Shown here in pieces: positions 37,369-45,390 of a stretch of 64,000 nt of DNA. The stretch lies in contig NZ_CP013630.1 in the NCBI RefSeq assembly GCF_001664485.1, positions 3,475,001 to 3,539,000 of the forward strand, in the 5' to 3' direction. A program made the position numbers and the translations under genes. Numbering within the stretch: position 1 is the first letter of the stretch; every line of letters starts with the position of its first letter. The notes beneath the pieces were generated by a model. The model was not told where the DNA came from and ran no database searches. It saw only the letters and a list, made by a program, of their open reading frames with translations. The stretch comes from Rhizobium sp. N324. GTDB lineage: Bacteria > Pseudomonadota > Alphaproteobacteria > Rhizobiales > Rhizobiaceae.

Positions 37369-37413
37369 TGCATGTCGCGGTCCCGGAACCGCCGCCCGCT
37401 TCCGGGCTAGATG
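37369..37413. repeat. RIME-like palindromic element (degenerate)
   Basis: TGCATGTCGCGGTCCCGGAACCG faces GCTTCCGGGCTAGATG. It shares the GCATGTCGC start and CCGGAA/TTCCGG arms with the element at 37146, but the outer arm has decayed. Confidence 0.5.
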
Positions 37414-37415
37414 TT

Positions 37416-37664
37416 TTAGTGACGGCTCGCGCTCACTTGCGGAACCGGCGAGCCCAATTCGGCCAGTTCACTGGTCAAACCGTCCCCAACCTCTTGCTTC
37501 ACGGCCTCGAGCGCCAGATCCAGGCAATTCGTCGCGAACTGCAATTTGACATCCTGAGCGACCTGTCGCGCGTAGGCGATCATCCGCGCCAGCGCGATGA
37601 GTTCGTTCAGACCGTCTTCCGCCCTCTGGTCTGCATCTACCTTGGCAATCGATGTCACGCCCAT
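37416..37664 (-). CDS. Small helical protein next to TfuA, unknown
   Basis: 82 residues, rich in Ala, Leu, Glu and Asp and likely all-helical (NELIALARMIAYARQVAQDV; CLDLALEAVKQEVGDGLTSE), with a single Cys and a short polar tail. GGAGA lies 7-8 nt before the ATG at 37664. It is 102 bp downstream of tfuA on the same strand, so it is probably the last gene of the YcaO/TfuA unit and could be a partner or substrate of the pair. No family is recognised. Confidence 0.6.
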   Translation of the reverse strand: MGVTSIAKVDADQRAEDGLNELIALARMIAYARQVAQDVKLQFATNCLDLALEAVKQEVGDGLTSELAELGSPVPQVSASRH

Positions 37665-37766
37665 GACCATTTCTCCAACGAATTGAAGGCATGATACGCG
37701 CGATGAGGTCGTCGAGCCCGTGAAAAAAGCGTGACACAACCCTTGGTGAAAACTGCCGTCTTCAAT

Positions 37767-38474
37767 TTACAATGCAGAGCGCGTATGGAACGCGGTTGCG
37801 TGCAGTTTCCAGGGCAAATCGACGTTCGAACGGATATCGCGGGCGTCCTGTACGGCTTTCAGCAATTCCAAGGCATCAAGGCGTTTTTGATCGACGGAAT
37901 TCGAAAGAAGTGCCGCCTGCAGCTGCAGACGGGCCGGCTCGGCAATCCCGGCGCATTGCTCAACGATCGCCCGCCACGTCCGCCTTTTGAAAAAGATCGC
38001 GTTTGCTGCATCTTCGAGCTCCTGACGCAACCCACCTGCCAGCAGCCCCCGATCCTCCATCGCATCGAGCGTGGCGCTGACATTGACGAGCGGTATCGTC
38101 AGCGGCTTGCTGCCCAGCGCGCTCGGCGCGTGCATGAGTGCGACGGCGGCATCGTCGACCAGCCGGCCGGTGCGATAGTCCTCAAAAATGCGGCCGAGCC
38201 CGATCATCCCGAACGGATGACATTCCGCAGCCCGCAAGGCGCCCATGCTTGCGGCCCCGAAAACGGCCACGCCAAGCGAGAGGGCATGGAGAATTTCCTT
38301 GTGCCAGACCGGTGCGGCATATTCGAAGCCCCCGTCGATCAGGCCGACGACGTTGGCGCCCTGCTCCACCTGAGCCAGGACATCGCCCTGCATGGCAGGA
38401 GGCAGGACGTGTATCGCCTCGCCGGCAAGCGATGCCGCCTCGGGAAGACTGGGACCTGCGAAAATAATCTTCAA
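37767..38474 (-). CDS. tfuA: TfuA-like protein (YcaO partner)
   Basis: 235 residues matching the TfuA core: IIFAGPSLPE, VVGLIDGGFEYAAPVWHKEILHAL, VAVFGAASMGALRAAEC, FGMIGLGRIFEDYRTG, DDAAVALMHAP. TfuA was named from trifolitoxin production in R. leguminosarum. TfuA proteins accompany YcaO enzymes and are thought to help deliver sulfur for thioamide formation. The start is a TTG overlapping the ycaO stop (TTGA), so the two are translationally coupled. Confidence 0.9.
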   Translation of the reverse strand: MKIIFAGPSLPEAASLAGEAIHVLPPAMQGDVLAQVEQGANVVGLIDGGFEYAAPVWHKEILHALSLGVAVFGAASMGALRAAECHPFGMIGLGRIFEDYRTGRLVDDAAVALMHAPSALGSKPLTIPLVNVSATLDAMEDRGLLAGGLRQELEDAANAIFFKRRTWRAIVEQCAGIAEPARLQLQAALLSNSVDQKRLDALELLKAVQDARDIRSNVDLPWKLHATAFHTRSAL

Positions 38475-39697
38475 AATCCCATCGCCTTGGCCAGAGCCCT
38501 CGTTCCAAATCGCCGGGCGCGCTCCCCCTCCGGATTTTCGAGCTCGGGAATAACCACCTTGACGACGCTGAAGGGAAGGGTGTCGTCGCTAAGGTCAACC
38601 CGGATGACCGAAGCGACCCCTCTGTTGCGCAGAACGTCAAGCACATGCTGCAGGAGTTGCGTCAGATCCTGTGGCCGAAATCCTGCCGCGCCGTCATCGC
38701 GCAGCGCGGCAGGCGGTGCGGCAACCGCGTCAAAGGCCCGCCGCATCAGCGGCGGGAGGGATCTCGAGAAGGTTGCAGGAGAAATATCGTCCCTGGCGCC
38801 GCTGATATAGGTCAGCCGGGATTGCACGGCTTCCGTCACCGCCCGAATGGCCGCGCGCACGGGGGACGGATGCGCTCCGCTGCCGCCGGTCACCTCGACG
38901 AGGCGAATGTCCCGGTAAGAACCAGGATGCCTGGAGCCCGCAATCAGCTCTCCAGGCCCCAGCATGGCGGTGAAACAGGGGATTGCGATGTCACTGGTGA
39001 TATCGAACAGCCTGAGTGCCAATCCCGATGCTTCGATTTTGTCGATCAGCCCGTTGAGGGCGTGGTCCTCAAAGCCGCGAGGATCGACGCAGCCGGCATA
39101 GCGATCGGCTTCTCCGCCCACCTGCCACAGCACATGAGCGTCGCGCTCGATACGCTCCAGCACGCCATGCAAGACTGCCTCCTCGGCACTGTTTCCCGAA
39201 GCCAGGCCATCCGACGACATCCAGTATCGCGCGTCACGCGTCCGGTCGAGCACCACCGCTTCGAAGGGAATATGGATCTCTTCGCCGCTGAGGATATTGA
39301 CGCCGGCAACCCATTCGGTCTCGTCATCCGGCCCGAGATCGGGTTTATGGACGGCGGTCAGGCAGCTCAATCTGTCGACCTGGCAGCCCATTGCCTGCAG
39401 GCGGGCGGAGGAACCGTGGACGCGCTTGATGAAGGGTTCGCCGGCAACGGCTCGTTCGAGCGCCTCCATGACGGTGGATACCTTTGCGTCCAGATCGGTC
39501 AGGCCCTTTCCCTGAGCAATCACGATCGACCGTGAATTCGGGGCATAGGCGCACCAGACGGGGATTCCGATGTCGTCCAATCCGGTATGTCGCGCAACCC
39601 TGGTAATGCCGAACCTGGCCAAGAAAGGTTCGACCCGGATAAGAGTCTCCGCCGGCGGTACGATCCTGTCGGAATAGTGGACCCGGCGCGTCAGAAT
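38471..39697 (-). CDS. ycaO: YcaO-domain protein (ATP-dependent cyclodehydratase/thioamidase type), unusual start
   Basis: About 408 residues. YcaO family blocks: ETLIRVEPFLARFGITRVA, TGLDDIGIPVWCAYAPNSRS, QGKGLTDLDAKVSTVMEALERA, and later GVLERIERDAHVLW and LVEVTGGSGAHPSPVRAAIRAVTEAVQSRL, which carry the Glu residues that bind Mg-ATP. The conserved ETL-RV segment lies upstream of the first usual start (TTG 39622), so translation must begin earlier; the best candidate is ATT at 39697, just after TGAGG. The true start is uncertain. TfuA next door suggests backbone thioamidation of a peptide or protein. Confidence 0.88.
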   Translation of the reverse strand: MLTRRVHYSDRIVPPAETLIRVEPFLARFGITRVARHTGLDDIGIPVWCAYAPNSRSIVIAQGKGLTDLDAKVSTVMEALERAVAGEPFIKRVHGSSARLQAMGCQVDRLSCLTAVHKPDLGPDDETEWVAGVNILSGEEIHIPFEAVVLDRTRDARYWMSSDGLASGNSAEEAVLHGVLERIERDAHVLWQVGGEADRYAGCVDPRGFEDHALNGLIDKIEASGLALRLFDITSDIAIPCFTAMLGPGELIAGSRHPGSYRDIRLVEVTGGSGAHPSPVRAAIRAVTEAVQSRLTYISGARDDISPATFSRSLPPLMRRAFDAVAAPPAALRDDGAAGFRPQDLTQLLQHVLDVLRNRGVASVIRVDLSDDTLPFSVVKVVIPELENPEGERARRFGTRALAKAMGF

Positions 39698-39837
39698 GAT
39701 GCCTCAGCCGTCGACGCTGAATTCACAGTTCGGGCAGAGATACGGGCCATTATCAACAGCCTCTTGCTCGGAAAGCTGGCCGGGCCGCCATTCGCCTCGA
39801 TCAACCGCAGATCGCCGAATCTCTGCAGGTGGAACAC
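39691..39837 (-). CDS. Tiny ORF between the XRE regulator and YcaO; candidate precursor peptide
   Basis: 48 codons from GTG 39837, nine bp after the XRE stop, with AGGAC spaced 6 nt before the GTG. The first ~20 codons (FHLQRFGDLRLIEANGG) have strong GC3 bias. The rest is doubtful: the -1 frame over the same DNA stays open and reads QLSEQEAVDNGPYLCPNCEF, then a stop at 39704. That tail, with a CxxC near its end, looks more like a peptide core than the tail in frame. A frameshift (real, programmed, or an error) may join the two. No homologue is known to me. Confidence 0.4.
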   Translation of the reverse strand: MFHLQRFGDLRLIEANGGPASFPSKRLLIMARISARTVNSASTAEASF

Positions 39838-39846
39838 GCTTCGTCC

Positions 39847-40272
39847 TCAGCCGTTGATAACCGGATCCTGCAACTCGCCGTCGATATCAGACAGCCCCGC
39901 AACTGCCAGGCTTTTGGCCAATGCCACCAGTTTTTGCCTGATATTCGGATCCTCGATGGCGATGAACGCCTTGTTGAGCGCCAGCCCCTCCTTCGAGGAC
40001 AAAAACTTGTTCAATTCGCTCGTCTCGCCTTCGATCGGTCCGGAACCGCCGTTCTCGAAAAAGAAGCCGATGGGCACACGAAGAATCTCGGATATGCGCT
40101 GAAGACGGCTGGCGCCTATTCGGTTGGTTCCTTTTTCGTATTTCTGGATCTGCTGGAAGGTAATGCCCAGAAGTTCGGCCAGACCGTGCTGGGTCATCCC
40201 GAGCGTCTTTCTCCGGACCCTGACGCGGTTGCCAACATAGACGTCGATCGAATTCGGGGATTTAGCCTTCAT
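39847..40272 (-). CDS. XRE-family regulator, PraR-like
   Basis: 141 residues. An N-terminal HTH_3 domain (VGNRVRVRRKTLGMTQHGLAELLGITFQQIQKYEKGTNRIGASRLQ split over ~12-60) is of the PraR/SinR-like type common in rhizobia. The C-terminal part (ALNKAFIAIEDPNIRQKLVALAKSLA) is helical, as in those relatives. It lies directly upstream of the tiny ORF and ycaO and probably controls this unit. Confidence 0.87.
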   Translation of the reverse strand: MKAKSPNSIDVYVGNRVRVRRKTLGMTQHGLAELLGITFQQIQKYEKGTNRIGASRLQRISEILRVPIGFFFENGGSGPIEGETSELNKFLSSKEGLALNKAFIAIEDPNIRQKLVALAKSLAVAGLSDIDGELQDPVING

Positions 40273-40499
40273 GTGAATAAGTCTCCCACTTTATCAGCAT
40301 GCCCAGCCGTATAATGGAGAGTTTAAGCAAGAATGCAACTAAAAGTAAATATTTCGTAAGGTTTTTTTTCCGCGTTGCGCATAGCAAAAACAACCTATGG
40401 ATTATTGCAGCGGATACCCTAGGCATGGCGGCGCATCACACTCGCGCGCAATTGCGCAGGGCAATGCTGTTCGAATTGGCCGATGCCCCGACAACGTCT

Positions 40500-41132
40500 C
40501 TAAAGAGGCTTTTGAGCAACGGCGATCATCGACTTGGCAAAAATGGGAATTCTTCCGACATATTCAAAGCGGACCTTGTCGAAGCCGGCATCCAGCAACA
40601 GCGTGCTCAGGGTACTTGTCGACCAGAACTTGATATGCCCATGATCCTTCAGCGCCATGAAATGATCGTCCATTTTCCCCATCGCCGCGAGCGCAAGGTT
40701 CTTCAGATAACCGTGATAGGGGGTGGACATCACGGCGACGCCACCCGGCTTGACGAGATCGTATAGCGTCGAGGTGAAGGCCCTCGGATCGTAGACATGC
40801 TCGACCACCTCCAGGCTGATAACGGCATTGAACGTGCCGTATTCCCGGGAAAGATCGTCATAGGCCGAGCCGACATGCAAGGGCAGCTCGGGATAATTGA
40901 TATTGGCCTTGGCAATACCATCGCTGGAGGGGTCAACGCCAACGACATAATAACCCCTCTCCGCAAGGGCAGCGGCTGCCCCGCCGGTACCACATCCCAA
41001 ATCAAAGACGTCGTTTTTCGCAGAACCGCCGAAATGGTTCTCCAGCACGTCGAGCACGGCGGGCAAGATGTAGGAGTGCGCGGTTGTCGGCTTGGCGTGA
41101 ACATAGGTGGTTGCGTCTAACTCGACGGACAT
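40500..41132 (-). CDS. SAM-dependent class I methyltransferase (UbiG-like)
   Basis: 210 residues. Motif I is VFDLGCGTGGAAAALAERGY, followed by VVGVDPSSDGIAKA, NAVISLEVVEHVYDPRAF and LVKPGGVAVMSTPYHGYLKN. GGGGGGAGGG precedes the ATG. It is 227 bp upstream of the XRE gene on the same strand, so it may be the first gene of the YcaO/TfuA unit or an independent gene; its substrate is unknown. Confidence 0.82.
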   Translation of the reverse strand: MSVELDATTYVHAKPTTAHSYILPAVLDVLENHFGGSAKNDVFDLGCGTGGAAAALAERGYYVVGVDPSSDGIAKANINYPELPLHVGSAYDDLSREYGTFNAVISLEVVEHVYDPRAFTSTLYDLVKPGGVAVMSTPYHGYLKNLALAAMGKMDDHFMALKDHGHIKFWSTSTLSTLLLDAGFDKVRFEYVGRIPIFAKSMIAVAQKPL

Positions 41133-41636
41133 GTCCCTCCCCCCGGCGATTGCGCGGCAAACCCTATCGCAGAATACGTCGAAAATTTGATCAAACCCAC
41201 CAGATCATGGGGATAACAAAATATATAATCTGAAGTTTTATAATTAAAAACAAAACCCCGGCGCGAAAGTACAGAAACGCTGAAACATGATCAATAATAA
41301 TAGGACGCTCTATCAGTAACTGCCTGGAACATACCGAATAATTCATCGACATCACAATAAAAAACAGAGCAATATCTCAAATTACGAAACCCAGCCGCGA
41401 CTGTTCGCCGAACGAATAATGACATCACCCGCGGTCTGCCGCAGCGATATTCCACACCTGCATGAACGGTTCCCGATGGAATCGTGCTGCGCCCTTGCCG
41501 AAAGCTGCCGCGCCCATCCGGTGGGGCACAAGGCGCCCAATTGCCGACACGAAGCCAAAGATATTTAACGGATAAATGTATACTGCTGGATTTAGACAGC
41601 CCGATCGAAATCCTTCTCGCACCGGAGAAGACAAGC
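41133..41636. other. Divergent intergenic region, AT-rich
   Basis: It separates the methyltransferase (minus) from the gene at 41637 (plus). The section 41180-41300 is AT-rich and should hold promoters. Frames on both strands near 41480-41636 are open but lack family sequence. Confidence 0.5.
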
Positions 41637-42530
41637 TTGCCCGATAATTCATCGTCCGCAAATGCGAAACAGCCATTGGGAAAACCGAAGATTCCCGTGG
41701 TCTTCTGGTTGCTGCTGACGATCTCCCTCTCGCTGGTCATGGGGACGGTACTTCTTTCCAACCATATGAAACACTTGAAGACGGTCGGCCATTATTTTGG
41801 CTTCGATCTCTTCCCCCCTGACGTCAGGCCGCCTCCCCCCAAAGCCCTTCCCCGACCGACACCGCCAGCCACCTTCAAGCTGCCCTTGCATATCATCGAA
41901 CCGCCGGTGGCACAGACTGCGTCGACTTTTCTGCGCACATGGCGAATATCCGGGCCTGCAATGTGTGCGGCGCTGCGCGATGCCGGCATCGAAACCAGCG
42001 ATTGGGCGGCGGCGAGCTTTGACGCCGGTACGTTCGAATGCTTTTTCGAACATGGCGGCAAGCGGGAAAAGGATCAGCTTCCGACCTCCATCTTCGTCAT
42101 CGTTCGCGGCGACGCCACCGGCGCGATCAACAATATGCGGGTGAAAATCATCAATCCCGAGACGGATCAACACGGCCAGCTCGATCCCGGCATTCTGCGA
42201 ATTTTCGAAACCATGTTGCGGCAACCGCAATGGCTCGATTTCCACGAGACGCTGAACGCAATCAAGGATCTGAGGGACGTCAAGGAAGACGGCTTCGGAG
42301 CCAGTATCAACTTCGCCCATGAGGTGCTCAATCCCGGGCGCTATAACTTCACGCTGTCGCTGGATGCGAGTTCGGGACCACAGAAAAGAACCACACGCTA
42401 TTTTTCCGACAGAACATGGCTTCCATCACCGGACCCGACAGCCGAGGCCGGCATGGCACCGGCACCGGCACCGGCACCGGCACCGGCACCGGCACCGGCA
42501 CCGGCAGAAAATACGCGATATCCGCAGTAG
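41637..42530 (+). CDS. Membrane-anchored protein, DUF6030-like, with Pro-Ala tail
   Basis: About 297 residues. One membrane segment (PVVFWLLLTISLSLVMGTVLL) is followed by a Pro-rich stretch (PPDVRPPPPKALPRPTPP) and a domain with two cysteines (MCAALRDAGIE; TFECFFEHGG) that resembles DUF6030 proteins of rhizobia. The C-terminus is eight Ala-Pro pairs from a GCACCG repeat. The start is a TTG at 41637 with GGAG 9 nt upstream; a GTG at 41484 is the alternative. Topology suggests a short cytosolic N-terminus and a periplasmic bulk. Confidence 0.65.
   Translation: MPDNSSSANAKQPLGKPKIPVVFWLLLTISLSLVMGTVLLSNHMKHLKTVGHYFGFDLFPPDVRPPPPKALPRPTPPATFKLPLHIIEPPVAQTASTFLRTWRISGPAMCAALRDAGIETSDWAAASFDAGTFECFFEHGGKREKDQLPTSIFVIVRGDATGAINNMRVKIINPETDQHGQLDPGILRIFETMLRQPQWLDFHETLNAIKDLRDVKEDGFGASINFAHEVLNPGRYNFTLSLDASSGPQKRTTRYFSDRTWLPSPDPTAEAGMAPAPAPAPAPAPAPAPAENTRYPQ
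42456..42503 (+). repeat. (GCACCG)8 hexanucleotide repeat
   Basis: Eight perfect GCACCG units encode (AP)8 at the end of the 41637 gene. Changes in copy number keep the frame, so they would change tail length only. Confidence 0.9.
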
Positions 42531-42620
42531 AGCAATTGCAACAAAAGTGCGCGGCGGAATTGCGTGAAAATTAGGCGCTCGAGCGTGCCTGTGATTTGGA
42601 CACAAAAGATTATGCGACGT

Positions 42621-42929
42621 CTAACGCCGCTGTTCGGTGTTGTCACCGCCCGCCAGGCGCCAGACACGCTCGACATTGAGGTCCTGCGTGACTTTCGCAA
42701 GGTCTTCGTTCAGCGCGGCAATGGCGAGCTCTGATCGCCGCAACCGCCGCGACTTTCTGACGAGCGCTGCGAACAGGATGAGAATGACGCCGACGATGCC
42801 GAAAAAAAGGGCTGCGAACTGCCGGCCGTCGAGAAGAGACAAATCGTTTCGGACAGTCGCCATAAAAAAAACGGCATTTTGAAATGCCATATGAAAACAG
42901 CTCAACAGATAGCTAAACCAATCTTCCAT
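42621..42929 (-). CDS. Small membrane protein with coiled-coil tail
   Basis: 102 residues: hydrophobic segment FAALFFGIVGVILILFAALV near 38-58, then a basic stretch (RKSRRLRRSE) and a short coiled coil (AIAALNEDLAKVTQDLNVE). GGAGG lies 9 nt before the ATG at 42929; a GTG at 42932 is equally possible. No family is recognised. It is convergent with the 41637 gene. Confidence 0.55.
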   Translation of the reverse strand: MEDWFSYLLSCFHMAFQNAVFFMATVRNDLSLLDGRQFAALFFGIVGVILILFAALVRKSRRLRRSELAIAALNEDLAKVTQDLNVERVWRLAGGDNTEQRR

Positions 42930-43133
42930 CACGAGCGTCCTCCAGAACGGCTTATATCTTGGAGCAAGCTGGAAAGTCTAGCAGATGCCGACAATATCCG
43001 CTGATACAAAGTATATTTGAGGTTGTGTTACTCTACTGAATTGAACGCAAACCCCGCGATGGATCGTTTGGCGGCCAACCCGGCCCATTAAATTCCGCCG
43101 CGGACATGAAAAAAGCCAACAGCGAGAGATAAA

Positions 43134-44207
43134 ATGAATAGACGACGTTTCCTCGCCTCGATTCCGCTTGCTCTGTTGTATGCCAGTGCAGGCCCCGTCC
43201 TGGCACAGGTGCCGCCGGCGAAAGGGTTGCGCGCCCTTGCCGATAGCAAGTCGTTGCGATTCGGATCGGCAATCGACCTGCAGAACATCGATGATCCTAT
43301 CGCTTCCGGGATCTACATCGGCAACGTCAATTCGATAACGCCGCGAAACGAGCTGAAATGGAATGCGACGGAAAAGAGACCGGGTGTTTTCAGCTTCAAG
43401 AGCGCCGACCTTATGGTTGCATTTGCACGCAAAAACAACATGAGGGTTTATGGCCATACGCTGATCTGGTATCGCGTCCCGGAATGGGTGTCTGCGATCA
43501 CCGACGCCAAGACGATTCAGGCGGCGATGAACCGTCATATAAAACAGGTTGTCACTCGCTATAAGAACTCGATTGACGCTTGGGATGTGGTGAACGAGCC
43601 GTTGGAATATGATGCGCCGGATCTGCGGGATTGTGTTTTCCGACGCCTTCTAGGCGACGACTACATCCGCATGAGCTTCGATATGGCACATCAGGCCAAT
43701 CCCGGCGCGACGCTGGTGCTCAACGAAACGCATCTGGAGAAAAAATCGGATGTTTTCGAACAGAAGCGCGCGCGCATCCTGAAAATCGTCGAGGATCTCG
43801 TCGCCCGCAAAACGCCGATCAACGCGGTGGGGCTGCAGGCGCACTTCCGCCCCGGCCTCGACCGCATCGACCCGGAAGGCATGGGCCGTTTCTGCGCGGC
43901 GCTGAAGGACATGGGTGTCGGTGTTTTCATCACCGAACTCGACGCCTCCTGTCACTTCCTGGGCCGCGACAAAAGCTTCACGCCGGCGTCATACGCCGAC
44001 ATTTTCAGTGACGTGATCACCGTGGCTGCCGAACGTGGCGACTTGAAAGGCGTGACGGTATGGGGCATGTCGGAAAAATACGGCGAGCCCGACGAGAAGG
44101 CCACCGGTCCCGACGCGGCGTGTACGAAGCGCGTTAATCTTTACGACGAAAACAATGCGCCGCGAAGTGCGGTTGATGGCATCCGGCGAGCAATAGAGGC
44201 GATGTGA
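43134..44207 (+). CDS. GH10 endo-beta-1,4-glycanase (xylanase-like), exported
   Basis: 357 residues. The N-terminus MNRRRFLASIPLALL suggests a Tat signal, cleaved near residue 25. GH10 hallmarks: GNVNSITPRNELKWNATE, YGHTLIWYRVPEW, the acid/base Glu in WDVVNEPLEYDAP near 149, GLQAHFRPGLDR, and the nucleophile Glu in FITELDASCHFLG near 267. GAGAGATAAA precedes the ATG. Its place beside EPS genes suggests trimming of a beta-1,4-linked surface or self polysaccharide rather than plant xylan, but either is possible. Confidence 0.9.
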   Translation: MNRRRFLASIPLALLYASAGPVLAQVPPAKGLRALADSKSLRFGSAIDLQNIDDPIASGIYIGNVNSITPRNELKWNATEKRPGVFSFKSADLMVAFARKNNMRVYGHTLIWYRVPEWVSAITDAKTIQAAMNRHIKQVVTRYKNSIDAWDVVNEPLEYDAPDLRDCVFRRLLGDDYIRMSFDMAHQANPGATLVLNETHLEKKSDVFEQKRARILKIVEDLVARKTPINAVGLQAHFRPGLDRIDPEGMGRFCAALKDMGVGVFITELDASCHFLGRDKSFTPASYADIFSDVITVAAERGDLKGVTVWGMSEKYGEPDEKATGPDAACTKRVNLYDENNAPRSAVDGIRRAIEAM

Positions 44208-44238
44208 TGCGCAAGACAACGGAGACGTCGACAGATTC

Positions 44239-45390
44239 ATGAGAAAAGCCGTTATTTACGTGGAAAAGTTTTTGCCTGCCAGCCAGGCATTTGTTCTCAA
44301 CCAGGCGGTGGCATTTCGTTCCTTCGAAGCTGAAATTCTTGCCGGTTCGCGAATTTCTTCCGCCCATACCAGAAAATCCACGGTTCCGGTTCATGACATC
44401 CGTCGGTCTCCCGTGGCGCGGGCCGGTGAACTGCTTCTGAAAATCCCCCAGATCGGCCTTCCCTTTCTCTTTCCGGCGATCGGCGGTGCCGATCTTGTTC
44501 ACGCCCATTTCGGCAAGAACGGTTATGTCATCGGGCCCTTGGCACGCGCCGCCGGCAAGCCGCTGGTCACCACATTCCACGGCTTCGACGCCACCTATGG
44601 CGGCGATCCGAAAAAGCCTGGCGGCTTCAATCAGGTGCGCTTCTTCGCCAAGGGCCGCCGGGAGATGGCCGGCTGGAACAGCTGGAACATCGCCGTTTCC
44701 GATTTCATCCGCGACCGGCTGCTGGCGCTCGGATTTCGCGCCGACCGCGTCTATCGCCACCATATCGGCATCGATCTCGATCTCTTCAAAATGGAGCCGC
44801 GCCCTCGAAAAAAGGGCCTGGTGGTTTCCATTGCCCGTTTCGTCGACTATAAGGGCCACCGCTTCATGATCGACGCGCTGTCGCGCGTGGCGGCGACCGG
44901 CACGCCGGTCGAATTCGTCATGGTGGGTCAGGGACCGCTGAAAGAGGAAATCGAGGCGCTGGCGCGTCGTTCCTTGCCAAGCGTCACGATCCATGAAAAT
45001 CTGTCGCAGACTGAGATAAGGGATCTGCTCGCCAGTGCGGAACTTTATCTTCATGGCAGCGTGACCCTCGACAATGGTCACGCCGAAGCATTCGGCCTCG
45101 CCAATCTGGAGGCCGAAGCCGTCGGTACTCCGGTCGTCGCATTCCGTTCGGGAGGCGTGGGCGAAGCGATCGAAGAGGGGAAAACTGGTTATCTCGTGGA
45201 GGAGCGGGATGTCGCGGGAATGGCCGAAGCAGTCGGAAGGCTGCTCAACGACCAGGCCCTGTGGACAACCTTCAGCGCGCGGGCACCGCTTCTGGTGGCC
45301 GAGCGTTTCGACTTACGTCGTCAGACGGGGATGCTCGAGGACTATTACAGTTCCGTGCTAGACGAATTTTCCAGCCGGGGTCGGACTTGA
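44239..45390 (+). CDS. GT4 family glycosyltransferase
   Basis: 383 residues with GT-B fold: N-terminal acceptor half (VHAHFGKNGYVIGPLARAAGKPLVTTFHGFD) and C-terminal GT4 donor half (VSIARFVDYKGHRFMIDAL, FVMVGQGPLKEEIE, HGSVTLDNGHAEAFGLANLEAEAVGTPVVAF with the E-x7-E pattern). It probably transfers one sugar of the EPS repeat unit. Its stop overlaps the start of the acetyltransferase gene (TGATG). Confidence 0.9.
   Translation: MRKAVIYVEKFLPASQAFVLNQAVAFRSFEAEILAGSRISSAHTRKSTVPVHDIRRSPVARAGELLLKIPQIGLPFLFPAIGGADLVHAHFGKNGYVIGPLARAAGKPLVTTFHGFDATYGGDPKKPGGFNQVRFFAKGRREMAGWNSWNIAVSDFIRDRLLALGFRADRVYRHHIGIDLDLFKMEPRPRKKGLVVSIARFVDYKGHRFMIDALSRVAATGTPVEFVMVGQGPLKEEIEALARRSLPSVTIHENLSQTEIRDLLASAELYLHGSVTLDNGHAEAFGLANLEAEAVGTPVVAFRSGGVGEAIEEGKTGYLVEERDVAGMAEAVGRLLNDQALWTTFSARAPLLVAERFDLRRQTGMLEDYYSSVLDEFSSRGRT

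Larger units (their letters stand above)
36825..37415. other. Intergenic stretch with palindromic repeats, no gene seen
   Basis: The open frames here overlap each other on both strands without ribosome sites. Two RIME-like palindromes (37146-37185 and 37369-37413) and a smaller AAGCGCTTCGCGCTT hairpin near 37258 make up much of it. Confidence 0.5.

Noticed and set aside
39587..40314. Plus-strand frames over the XRE gene and the tiny ORF
   Set aside because: Antisense to the clear HTH protein; no ribosome sites or family sequence.
42456..42503. CRISPR-like or other array
   Set aside because: It is a simple six-base repeat inside a coding frame without spacers; no CRISPR array was seen anywhere in the window.
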